Shown piece by piece: positions 23,655-30,647 of a stretch of 34,098 nucleotides of DNA. Made by a program: the position numbers and the translations under genes. This stretch comes from a virus, in IMG/VR virus record IMGVR_UViG_3300042565_001978, positions 1-34,098 of that record; one strand, given 5' to 3'. The notes below the pieces were generated by a model that saw only the letters and a program-made list of their open reading frames with translations, was not told the DNA's origin and made no database searches. Each line of letters starts with the position of its first letter. Position 1 is the stretch's first letter.

Positions 23655-24892
23655 TGATAAACCGATACACAACGCCCGAAATGGTGGCGGTTTGGTCAGA
23701 CGACAACAAGTTAGTGACCTGGGGGCAAGTAGAACTCGAGGTTATGAAGGCCCAAGGACGGCGCGGGATACTCGACCGCGACCTATGGCGGGCCCTCGAG
23801 CTTGTGTTGCTGCCTACCACCGCAGAAATCGAGCACCAAGAGCAAACACTCAAGCACGACGTTATGGCCTTTTTAGAGGCCTGGCGCCAAAACACGGACA
23901 ACGAAGACCTGCACAGATTCTTGCACTACGGGCTGACCAGCTCTGACGTGGTCGAAACCGCACAGGCAGTTTTGTTGGCCGAAGCCAACTGGCTCATCTC
24001 TCGGGCGGGCTACGACCTGCTCGAGGCTCTAATCGCCCACGCCTTCAAGTACAAGGACACCCGCAGAATCGGACGCACTCACGGTCAGGCCGCCGAGCCG
24101 ACGACTTGGGGTTACAGGGTCGCAGACATCACCTTCGCGTTGGACCGAAGCCTAGACAGGTTCGCACAAGCCGCAAACGGAGTGCAGACTGCCCATGTCT
24201 CGGGACCGCTTGGCAACAACGCCCACGTGCCCAGAAGCGTCGAACTTGATGTCGCCAAAGATTTGGGCTTGAACGCACCAGACAGTGCCACTCAGGTGCT
24301 GATGCGAGACAACCTCGGAGCCTGGGCCTATAGTCTGGCGAATCTGGTCTCTATTTGTGAGGCTTTCGCACTCGAAGTGCGCCACGGCCAGCGCACAGAG
24401 GTCAGCGAGCTGTTCGAGGGCCGCAGTGCTGGCCAAGAGGGCTCGTCCTCAATGCCACATAAAGAGAACCCAATCACCTCGGAGAAGATATGTGGCCTTG
24501 CCAAAATGGCCAGGGCTTATGTCATGCCGATAACTGAGGGCATCGCTCTGTGGCACGAACGCGACATCAGTCACTCGTCTGTCGAGCGAATCGCAGTTCC
24601 AGACCTTTGTGCAATCACTGAACACGTGCTGAAGGCGACGGGAGATTTGGTGCGCAACTTGCGTGTGAACGCCGCCAAAATGCATTACAACGTCGTCACT
24701 GAAGGCAGCACCACAATGCTCAATCAGTACATCCAAGAGGGCTTGACTCGCAACGAAGCCTACCAAGCTGCAAAGAACGGGGCTCGCCAGCGCTGTCCAG
24801 AGCCTGGAAACCAACACACTTGGGACAGCCTGACAACGCTTAAACTCGCACTCGATGAGGCGCGAATGATGAACGGCGTGTCGTCTCTATGA
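23654..24892 (+). CDS. purB: adenylosuccinate lyase (PurB)
   Basis: 412 aa, Gram-positive PurB type. It opens MINRYTTPEMVAVWSDDNKL. TSSD (95-98), RTHGQ (141-145, with the catalytic-type His143) and the superfamily signature GSSSMPHKENP (263-273) in the flexible catalytic loop are all intact. Known reaction: removal of fumarate from adenylosuccinate (or SAICAR). In Z-DNA phages the host PurB converts 2-amino-dAMP-succinate to dZMP; here the phage brings its own. The ATG at 23654 is chosen over an upstream-extended frame because the extension crosses the promoter. It is transcribed divergently from the small-gene operon. Confidence 0.9.
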   Translation: MINRYTTPEMVAVWSDDNKLVTWGQVELEVMKAQGRRGILDRDLWRALELVLLPTTAEIEHQEQTLKHDVMAFLEAWRQNTDNEDLHRFLHYGLTSSDVVETAQAVLLAEANWLISRAGYDLLEALIAHAFKYKDTRRIGRTHGQAAEPTTWGYRVADITFALDRSLDRFAQAANGVQTAHVSGPLGNNAHVPRSVELDVAKDLGLNAPDSATQVLMRDNLGAWAYSLANLVSICEAFALEVRHGQRTEVSELFEGRSAGQEGSSSMPHKENPITSEKICGLAKMARAYVMPITEGIALWHERDISHSSVERIAVPDLCAITEHVLKATGDLVRNLRVNAAKMHYNVVTEGSTTMLNQYIQEGLTRNEAYQAAKNGARQRCPEPGNQHTWDSLTTLKLALDEARMMNGVSSL

Positions 24893-24906
24893 TGACGCGA
24901 AACTTG

Positions 24907-24915
24907 TGCTACACT
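24907..24915 (+). promoter_or_regulatory. extended -10 promoter
   Basis: TGCTACACT in the short gap after purB; no good -35 in place. The predicted start near 24922 gives a leader of about 22 bases with a gggggaagg ribosome binding site for the gene at 24944. Confidence 0.5.
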
Positions 24916-24943
24916 AAATCTCACAACGGGGGAAGGAACCTAC

Positions 24944-25219
24944 ATGTACATCTTTAAAACCGCGCTTCGCGTGGAGACCAACAACAACCCAGCGAAACAG
25001 CTGGGTGCGATTCTCAAGGAGCCACTACCAGCTCAGGCCGCTTTTGCGGGCTCTGACAAGCACGGGGATTGGTACAGAGTCGCATTGCCCGCAAGTGTTT
25101 GGGCCATAGCTATCAAATCAGACGACGACATCACCGTGGGGTATTACCACTCTCCTGCTTCAGCAGACGAAGAACTGAAAGAGGCACTCAATGTCAAGAC
25201 CAAGCGACGCTCAGTATAA
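24944..25219 (+). CDS. small protein, unknown function
   Basis: 91 aa: MYIFKTALRVETNNNPAKQL (1-20), then HGDWYRVALPASVWAIAIKS and YYHSPASADEELKEAL. Probably a compact alpha/beta protein, with a basic C-terminus (KTKRRSV). It is the first gene of the early plus-strand operon after the extended -10 promoter and has a gggggaaggaac ribosome binding site. No domain recognised. Confidence 0.6.
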   Translation: MYIFKTALRVETNNNPAKQLGAILKEPLPAQAAFAGSDKHGDWYRVALPASVWAIAIKSDDDITVGYYHSPASADEELKEALNVKTKRRSV

Positions 25220-25250
25220 CTCATGTCAACTCTTGTTTTTGGGGGAACAC

Positions 25251-25308
25251 CTCACCCTCGACTCCGCTTCCGTCGGGCATATAGAGGCCCAGCGGAGTCT
25301 TGGGTGAG
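25251..25308 (+). promoter_or_regulatory. long hairpin covering the resolvase start
   Basis: CTCACCC (25251-25257) pairs with GGGTGAG (25302-25308). After a 3x3 internal loop ACTCCGCT (25261-25268) pairs with AGCGGAGT (25291-25298), and an inner GGGC/GCCC closes the top. The right arm contains both the GGAG ribosome binding site and the GTG start at 25304, so translation could be held back. No T-run follows. Confidence 0.5.
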
Positions 25309-25654
25309 TTCTCACTCTAGAGTTGCTCGCGGACTCAAATCACAGGATATCGTGGCGAAGTATTTCGCAGCCAATGGTTGGCCGTACGCGCTTTCTGCGG
25401 GTTCTGGTCGCCAAGGCACAGATGTCACTGGAGTGCCTGGGGTGGATATCGAAGTTAAAGCCAGACGCGGCATCAACGTCGCCATGGCCATGAAACAACT
25501 CAGAGACCGTCACCAAGAGGGGCTGTTGCCAGTGGCAGTGCTCCGTTTGGACGGCCAGGGGGAATCCCATATCGCCGATTGGCCAGCTATTGTGCCTCTC
25601 GGCGTATTCCTCGACCTATTGAAAGCGGCAGGGTATGACAAGCCTAAGTTCTGA
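25304..25654 (+). CDS. Holliday junction resolvase-like PD-(D/E)XK nuclease
   Basis: 116 aa from the GTG at 25304, which has gGGAGtcttg ahead of it; an upstream ATG at 25223 would add 27 residues that look non-domain. GRQGTDVTGVPGVDIEVKAR (about 36-55) provides Asp40, Glu50 and Lys52, the PD-(D/E)XK active site of Hjc-like or VRR-type nucleases. It probably resolves branched replication or recombination intermediates before packaging. The upstream stretch 25220-25303 is occupied by a strong hairpin. Confidence 0.72.
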   Translation: MSSHSRVARGLKSQDIVAKYFAANGWPYALSAGSGRQGTDVTGVPGVDIEVKARRGINVAMAMKQLRDRHQEGLLPVAVLRLDGQGESHIADWPAIVPLGVFLDLLKAAGYDKPKF

Positions 25655-25674
25655 CCTGCCCGAAGGGAGCGCAA

Positions 25675-26085
25675 ATGCGCCCAGCAACAAAGTTTCTCGT
25701 ACGATACGCCGTCGTGGCAGTATCATTAGCAGTCGCACTCGACGCATTACAAGCAAGACCAGCAGCACCGATTCCAGTTCAGCAGAGCCTGATGCAGGCG
25801 GACGCGAAGGACGTGGCTCGGGAGTTGCTGACCAAAGAGCAGTTCAAGTGCTTCCGCCTTCTTATCGGCAAGGAAAGCGCTTGGAATGAGAAGGCGCAAA
25901 ACCCCACCAGTAGCGCGGCGGGGCTTGGACAGCTTCTCAGCGGCACTTATAAGAATCTCGGAATGAAGCACTCGACAGAGGCAGTGCCACAGTTGGTGGC
26001 AGCACTCGCTTACATCGGGCGCAAGTACGGCTCAGCTGGACCCTGCGGGGCTTGGCAGCATTTTAAACGAAAGAACTGGTACTAG
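25675..26085 (+). CDS. membrane-anchored or secreted lytic transglycosylase
   Basis: 136 aa. An N-terminal basic stretch and hydrophobic segment (FLVRYAVVAVSLAVALDALQ, 7-26) is a signal peptide or anchor. The SLT-like domain has GKESAWNEKAQNPTSSAAG (65-83) with catalytic Glu67, then LGQLLSGTYKNLG. It would cleave glycan strands of the cell wall. The gene lies among replication genes, far from the endolysin, so it could serve another time or place, such as help in wall opening or superinfection control. Confidence 0.75.
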   Translation: MRPATKFLVRYAVVAVSLAVALDALQARPAAPIPVQQSLMQADAKDVARELLTKEQFKCFRLLIGKESAWNEKAQNPTSSAAGLGQLLSGTYKNLGMKHSTEAVPQLVAALAYIGRKYGSAGPCGAWQHFKRKNWY

Positions 26086-26094
26086 GGGGGACAA

Positions 26095-26412
26095 ATGGAA
26101 GAAACAAGAAGCAGCGTCGAGTTGCCCGTCGATATGGCGGGGTGGCTCGAATTATACAAAAAGACTCAGGCAGAGATAAAACTGCTTGAGGAGAAGGCGG
26201 CCACCGCCAAAGAGAAGATTCAAGAGGCACTCGGCGAAAACGAGGTCGGTCTGATTGACGGCTCTGTTGTGGTGCGCTGGACCAAAGTGACTAGCACACG
26301 CCTGGACTTGCAGAAGGCCCGCAAGGTCCTGGCCCCAGCGATTTTGGCTTTCTTATCCAGCGAAAGCACCTCTCGCAGGTTTACTCTGGTGGACACTGAT
26401 GAGCTTCGTTGA
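26095..26412 (+). CDS. helical protein preceding the exonuclease
   Basis: 105 aa. A long predicted helix or coiled coil (YKKTQAEIKLLEEKAATAKE, about 22-41) is followed by a small beta domain (VGLIDGSVVVRWTKV, about 50-64) and an Arg-rich end (SRRFTLVDTDELR). Genes of this type often precede phage Cas4/RecB-like exonucleases. Ribosome binding site aggggggacaa. Function unknown. Confidence 0.6.
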   Translation: MEETRSSVELPVDMAGWLELYKKTQAEIKLLEEKAATAKEKIQEALGENEVGLIDGSVVVRWTKVTSTRLDLQKARKVLAPAILAFLSSESTSRRFTLVDTDELR

Positions 26413-26497
26413 GCCGATTGTGCCTGCACCCGACTGGGGGCGGCAACCAAATGTCCCAGACCACGTGGTTTATGAGGATGAGGATGATGAAGAATGA
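26399..26497 (+). CDS. tiny acidic protein
   Basis: 32 aa (MSFVEPIVPAPDWGRQPNVP then DHVVYEDEDDEE). It overlaps the previous gene by 14 bases and the exonuclease start by 4 bases (ATGA), fitting a real coupled gene. The acidic tail resembles that of the product at 33538. Confidence 0.5.
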   Translation: MSFVEPIVPAPDWGRQPNVPDHVVYEDEDDEE

Positions 26498-27228
26498 CCT
26501 ACGCCAGGCTGTTCAGCGACCAAGAAGAGTATGCTAATGCAGTCCGCGACGTTGTCGTCCAAGCTGGAGTCTGGAGCCCCAGAAGCGGACAAGTTGCAAT
26601 CGGTCCTTCTGAAGTTGGGCACAAATGCACTCGCCGTCTCGCGTACAAGCTCCTCGACTGGGAGAAGCCGAACGAGATGCAAGGCGGGTCTTGGGCAGCT
26701 CAAGTCGGCACAGCAATCCACGCATACTTGGCTGAAGTATTCGCAAAACGTGAAGGATTCCTCATCGAGCAGCGAGTGCAAATCCGCGGAAACCTTGCAG
26801 GTACAGTGGACCTCTACGACGTCAAGAACGGTGTGGTGCTCGATTGGAAAACGACGGGCGCAACTAAACTGGCCAACTATAAAAAGTTTGGTGCAGACAA
26901 GCAACAGATTATTCAAGTCCAGCTCTACGCCTATGGACTCGCTCAGCAAGGCGCTGATGTCAAGAAAGTTGCACTCTGCTACCTTCCAACATCAGGCTCA
27001 CTTGCAGACATGGTCTTGGTCATGCACGACTACGACGAACAAGTGGCGCTTGACGCGCTTGCACGCCTCGATTCGATTCACGCGCTTCTTGCCGCGGTGG
27101 ATGTCGAGTCTAATCCAGAGATTTGGAGTCAGATACCTGCGGAGTCAGATAGGCTTTGCAGTTGGTGTCCGTACTTCAAACCATTCAGCAAGTCTCTCGT
27201 TGAGGGGTGTCCTGGTGAAACTGCCTGA
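26494..27228 (+). CDS. Cas4/RecB-family exonuclease with iron-sulphur cysteines
   Basis: 244 aa. GTAIH (72-76, His76), TVDLYD (Asp106), LDWKT (Asp117, Lys119) and QVQLYAYG (141-148) are the active-site motifs of RecB-type nucleases. Cys45, Cys222, Cys225 and Cys239 are placed as in Cas4, where four cysteines hold a 4Fe-4S cluster. It probably degrades DNA ends for recombination with the SSB-like protein encoded two genes downstream. Confidence 0.85.
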   Translation: MTYARLFSDQEEYANAVRDVVVQAGVWSPRSGQVAIGPSEVGHKCTRRLAYKLLDWEKPNEMQGGSWAAQVGTAIHAYLAEVFAKREGFLIEQRVQIRGNLAGTVDLYDVKNGVVLDWKTTGATKLANYKKFGADKQQIIQVQLYAYGLAQQGADVKKVALCYLPTSGSLADMVLVMHDYDEQVALDALARLDSIHALLAAVDVESNPEIWSQIPAESDRLCSWCPYFKPFSKSLVEGCPGETA

Positions 27229-27319
27229 GAAAACCATCAACGACGTCATCAAAGAGATGGCAGAGTCTGCTGAATGCGACCCAACCACCACAACCAACCA
27301 AACGAAAGTAGGGGAATAA
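27215..27319 (+). CDS. tiny protein, unknown function
   Basis: 34 aa from GTG (MKLPEKTINDVIKEMAESAE then CDPTTTTNQTKVGE). It overlaps the exonuclease by 14 bases and its TAA overlaps the next ATG (TAATG). A gaggggt sequence precedes the start. Plausible as a coupled gene. Confidence 0.5.
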   Translation: MKLPEKTINDVIKEMAESAECDPTTTTNQTKVGE

Positions 27320-27777
27320 TGGAAGCATTCGCTTCACCAGCCGCGTCTAGCGCGGGCCCAAAGGCGGCAGACCTCGCAGGTCAGCTGCTCATTTTCAAAC
27401 CAGTCGAATACCGCACAGGTATTGAGACTGTGAACGGCCCAGCGGACGCAATTAGCTGCGACCTCATCAATCTGGACACTGGCGAGGAACACAACGACGT
27501 TCTGTTTTTCAACGTCGCACTTCGCTCCTCACTCCGCCCACTCATCGGGCAACGCGTACTCGGACGAATTAAGCAAGGCGTAGCAAAACCTGGAAAGACC
27601 GCGCCGTGGATTCTGGAAGACGCATCACAAGACCCGATTGCACTTGCAAAGGCTCAAGGCCATAAGCCTGGGCCGCAGGCGCACGTACCTGGGCCAACCG
27701 CGGCCCCAGCAGCAGCAGGCGAAATCACGCCTGAGGTTGCGGCACTGCTCGCACAACTCGGAGCAAAGCCTCTATAG
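27319..27777 (+). CDS. single-stranded DNA-binding-like protein
   Basis: 152 aa from the ATG at 27319. The core LLIFKPVEYRTGIETVNGPA (about 23-42), AISCDLINLDTGEEHNDVLF and GQRVLGRIKQG suggests an OB-fold. The tail is rich in Pro, Ala and Gly (HVPGPTAAPAAAG), as in SSB linkers. It lies between exonuclease and primase-helicase. This type is common in actinophage replication modules. No acidic SSB tip is present. Confidence 0.6.
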   Translation: MEAFASPAASSAGPKAADLAGQLLIFKPVEYRTGIETVNGPADAISCDLINLDTGEEHNDVLFFNVALRSSLRPLIGQRVLGRIKQGVAKPGKTAPWILEDASQDPIALAKAQGHKPGPQAHVPGPTAAPAAAGEITPEVAALLAQLGAKPL

Positions 27778-27796
27778 AGCTTCCACAGGGGAGTAT

Positions 27797-27890
27797 CCTT
27801 CCACTCATCTGAGGAAGGCGCGGCGTTGTAAGGTTCGTACTTGGGGAAGAGCGAATCAGGCAACACTGGGTGCAAGTCCCAGCGTCGCAC
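27797..27890 (+). ncRNA. structured RNA upstream of the primase-helicase
   Basis: Nested pairings: CCTTCC/GGAAGG (27797-27802 with 27813-27818); cgcggcg/cgtcgca (27819-27825 with 27883-27889, one mismatch); gttg/caac (27825-27828 with 27861-27864); ggttcg/cgaatc (27832-27837 with 27852-27857); and a 5-bp arm ctggg/cccag (27866-27870 with 27878-27882) carrying a 7-base loop tgcaagt that looks like a T-loop. The gene at 27913 starts 23 bases later. The box GGTGCAAGTCC recalls tRNA T-arms and cobalamin riboswitch cores, but neither full model fits. It may be a cis-acting RNA. Confidence 0.5.
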
Positions 27891-27912
27891 GTATTAAACG
27901 AACGGGGGAATA

Positions 27913-29988
27913 GTGTCACTAGATGTCTTCACTGCCGCTTTAAGATTCGCGGCCGTCGGGTGCTCGGTTGTGCCAGTGATGGCAGACGGCTCCAAGCGTC
28001 CTGGCATCGGCCAGTGGAAAGAGTACCAACACAAGCTGCCGACGACCGATGAACTGCAGGCTTGGTTCAAGGACGCGCAGGGTGTCGGCCTTATCACGGG
28101 CAAGATATCGGGCTCACTCGAAATGATGGAACTCGAAGGCCGCGCAGTAGCCGACGGCATACACACCCAAATCAAAGAGATGGCCCACGAAATGGGATTG
28201 GATGAACTTTGGGACAGACTGAACGCTGGCTATTGCGAAATGACACCCTCTGGCGGTCTGCACTGGCTTTATCGCTTAGATGGTGATGTCCCAGGCAACA
28301 CAAAGTTGGCTCGCAGGCCAGGCCAAGGTGACACTGTCGATGTGCTTGCCGAAACCCGCGGCGAGGGTGGTTTTGTGGTCGTGGCGCCCACGGGCGGCAC
28401 CTGCCATCCTTCAGGTGGGGTCTGGCAGTTGATTTCGGGCTCGATTGAGACAATACCGCTTCTGAGCCTTGACGAGCGCGAGACGATTCACTCCTTGTTC
28501 AAATACTTCGACCAACTTCCAAAGGCCGCGGTGATAGCTTCGGAGGTCTCGGCAGGTACTCGGGACGAGAACCGCGAACTTCCAGGAGACGACTACAACG
28601 CACGGACGACTTGGGACGAGCTTCTCTTGCCACTGGGCTGGAGCAAAGTCTTCACAAACCGCGGCACTACCGCGTGGCGCAGACCTGGCAAGTCCGAGGG
28701 CATCAGCGCGACCACGGGGTTTGACGGTACCGACTTTTTCTACTGCTTCAGCACCAGCACCATCTTTGACGCCGAGCGTGCCTATTCCAAGTTCGCGGTG
28801 TACACGCTGGTCGAGCACGGTGGCGACTTTCACAAGTCCGCGGCGGCTCTGAAAGCTAAAGGCTTTGGCACGGGCGGTGGCAGTTCGCTGCAGCCGATTG
28901 ACCTGAGTTCTTGGCTCGAGGCGCCAGAGCCTGCGCCAGACCAAGACTTTAAAGAGGTGCCCGCGACAGAGCCAGACACCAGCTGGCTGCCAAGAAATGT
29001 AGATTTTGAGGACGAGACCTCGGAGCCTGGACCGAGTGTGCTCTACCGCACCGACGGTCAGTGTTTGCTCTACGCGGGAAAGATTAACGCGATATTTGGA
29101 GAGTCCGAGTCTGGCAAGACTTGGGTGGCACTGGAAGCTGTGCGTCAGCAGTTGGTGCAGGGCAACAAGGTCTTTTACATTGACTTTGAGGACTCCAAGC
29201 GCGGCATTCGTGGACGTCTGAAGGCACTCGGGGTCTTGCGCGAGCACTTTGACCGCTTCAAGTACGCGAACCCAGATGGGGCTTACAACGAAATCGCTCA
29301 GCAAGCACTCCTCGGCTCGATTCGCGATTTTACACCCGACCTGATTGTCATGGACGGTGTCAACGCCGCCATGAACCTACTCGGACTCGACCTTGAGAAG
29401 AACAAAGACGCGACACAGTTCTCACAGGTTGTGCTGCGCCCGCTCCGTCTTTGGGGTGCGGCCGTCCTGACGATTGACCACGTAACCAAGTCGAAAGACA
29501 ACCGCGGCAATTACGCCATCGGTGCACAGGCCAAGCGTGCCGACATTGACGGCGTCGCAATCTCGGTTGATGTCTCCATGCCATTCGGCCGCGGCTCCAA
29601 CGGCAAGCTCAATCTTAAAGTCACCAAAGACCGCCCAGGCTTCGTGCGTGGTATGGCGCAAGAGGCATCCTTCATTGGTTCTGTGGACTTGATATCCAAG
29701 GCCGATGACGGCATCGAAATTTCAATCGTCGGTGGACAGACTGGTTTCTCGCCCCACGAGTATCTGATGCGGAAGCTGTCAGAGTTCATGGAGAAGCACG
29801 GAGCAGAATTGTCCACCAACCAAATCGTCCAAGCACTCGAGGGTGGAACCGACCAAATCAAAAAAGCGATTTCACAGCTGGAGAATACTGGGCACCTGTC
29901 AGTCCGAGCATCTGGCCAGGGGCGCTACTACAGCCACTCAAAACCCTACGTGCTTGGAGCACCACTACCATTCGAGGGGGTTATCTAA
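27913..29988 (+). CDS. primase-polymerase fused to RepA-like replicative helicase
   Basis: 691 aa. The N-terminal PrimPol domain (about 1-180) has GLITGKISGSLEMMELEG (59-76) with Glu73 and Glu75 where many members have Asp-x-Asp, then TPSGGLH (111-117) and ETRGEGGFVVVAPT (147-160). A primase C-terminal-like segment follows (YSKFAVYTLVEHGGDF, 291-306). The AAA ATPase has Walker A GESESGKT (396-403), Walker B LIVMDG (477-482) and His523 in TIDHVTK. A winged-helix-like C-terminus follows. It has a GTG start with aacgggggaata. This is the only polymerase-like gene in the window. Length is normal for actinophage primase-helicases. Confidence 0.87.
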   Translation: MSLDVFTAALRFAAVGCSVVPVMADGSKRPGIGQWKEYQHKLPTTDELQAWFKDAQGVGLITGKISGSLEMMELEGRAVADGIHTQIKEMAHEMGLDELWDRLNAGYCEMTPSGGLHWLYRLDGDVPGNTKLARRPGQGDTVDVLAETRGEGGFVVVAPTGGTCHPSGGVWQLISGSIETIPLLSLDERETIHSLFKYFDQLPKAAVIASEVSAGTRDENRELPGDDYNARTTWDELLLPLGWSKVFTNRGTTAWRRPGKSEGISATTGFDGTDFFYCFSTSTIFDAERAYSKFAVYTLVEHGGDFHKSAAALKAKGFGTGGGSSLQPIDLSSWLEAPEPAPDQDFKEVPATEPDTSWLPRNVDFEDETSEPGPSVLYRTDGQCLLYAGKINAIFGESESGKTWVALEAVRQQLVQGNKVFYIDFEDSKRGIRGRLKALGVLREHFDRFKYANPDGAYNEIAQQALLGSIRDFTPDLIVMDGVNAAMNLLGLDLEKNKDATQFSQVVLRPLRLWGAAVLTIDHVTKSKDNRGNYAIGAQAKRADIDGVAISVDVSMPFGRGSNGKLNLKVTKDRPGFVRGMAQEASFIGSVDLISKADDGIEISIVGGQTGFSPHEYLMRKLSEFMEKHGAELSTNQIVQALEGGTDQIKKAISQLENTGHLSVRASGQGRYYSHSKPYVLGAPLPFEGVI

Positions 29989-30155
29989 TGCCGATTTATG
30001 AATTTCGCTGCGGGATATGCAGCATGTCCCTGACTGTGGATGGGTCTGTGCATGGTGAGACCGTGGCGCCCTTGTGTTGTGGCCAGCTGGCTGATAGAGT
30101 TTGGTCCTCTCCAGGGGTCGTTTTCAAGGGCTCTGGCTGGGGATTTCAGGGGTGA
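29988..30155 (+). CDS. FmdB-like zinc ribbon protein
   Basis: 55 aa. MPIYEFRCGICSMSLTVDGS, then LCCGQLADRVWSSPGVVFKG and SGWGFQG: CxxC plus CC and the MPIYEFRC opening and 'VFKGSGW' ending are typical of FmdB-type regulatory proteins. It overlaps the helicase stop (TAATG). A DNA-binding or transcription role is possible. Confidence 0.8.
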   Translation: MPIYEFRCGICSMSLTVDGSVHGETVAPLCCGQLADRVWSSPGVVFKGSGWGFQG

Positions 30156-30305
30156 TGATGAACTTGACCGACTTGACCGATATTGACCGTCGTAGTATCG
30201 GTCAATTAACGGCCTACGCGTACCGAAACTTGACCGACTTCGCCCCCCCCTATAAGGGGGGGCGGTCGGTGAAGTCGGTGGGCACACCAACAGTCAGGTT
30301 CCAAA
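30156..30305. other. putative replication origin: iteron-like repeats and G/C hairpin
   Basis: Noncoding 150 bases. Repeats of TTGACCGA: CTTGACCGA at 30163-30171, 30172-30180 and 30229-30237, ATTGACCGT at 30182-30190, and the inverted form TCGGTCAAT at 30198-30206. TTGACCGATA (30173-30182) and TATCGGTCAA make a perfect 10-bp hairpin. Next comes CGCCCCCCC-loop-GGGGGGGCG (30241-30264, 9-bp stem), flanked by CCGACTT and GAAGTCGG arms. There is no T-run, so it is not a simple terminator. It sits beside the primase-helicase and is the best origin candidate. Confidence 0.55.
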
Positions 30306-30635
30306 ATGCAAGATAAAAAAGCCCAAGTTGGGGTGTGTTTGTCCTGTTTTGACTTTATTTGGAAGGGGCAATGGTGCGGGTTCCGCTTTGAGTGTGACCC
30401 GATTCCAGTGGACTTGCTGACCGAGGCCAAGTGCCTGTTCAACAAGCGACAGACATATGGAGTTTCTAAGTGGCGGCCAGGCTTCTACTTAGAGCGGCGT
30501 TCGATGTTGAACATCGCAAAGCAATACGAGTTCGTACTGGCTAAGCACCAGTGCCGCTCTGCACAGAGTAGTCGGCAAGAGCCAGACTACTGGAACGAAA
30601 AAACGGCAGTGTCGAGTGACACTCCGAACTTCTAA
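30306..30635 (+). CDS. small Cys-containing protein, unknown function
   Basis: 109 aa. GVCLSCFDFIWKGQWCGFRF (about 9-28) carries CxxC and a further Cys, with a later ECD (about 29-31) that could complete a metal site. The rest is basic and aromatic (KWRPGFYLERRSMLN), suggesting nucleic acid binding. It lies between the putative origin and the purZ-like gene. No named family recognised. Confidence 0.6.
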   Translation: MQDKKAQVGVCLSCFDFIWKGQWCGFRFECDPIPVDLLTEAKCLFNKRQTYGVSKWRPGFYLERRSMLNIAKQYEFVLAKHQCRSAQSSRQEPDYWNEKTAVSSDTPNF

Positions 30636-30647
30636 AAGGGGGAACAA

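Noticed and set aside
27819-27890. Possible tRNA gene (acceptor, D-like and T-like arms)
   Set aside because: The anticodon arm does not form a 5-bp stem, the base before the would-be anticodon is not T, and the T-loop lacks TTC. Treated as a structured RNA of unknown class.
28411-29304. 297-residue minus-strand open frame
   Set aside because: It is fully inside the primase-helicase gene, has no ribosome binding site and shows no domain pattern.
30241-30264. Intrinsic terminator at the G/C hairpin
   Set aside because: The stem is strong but no T-run follows on either strand. The surrounding iteron-like repeats favour an origin.
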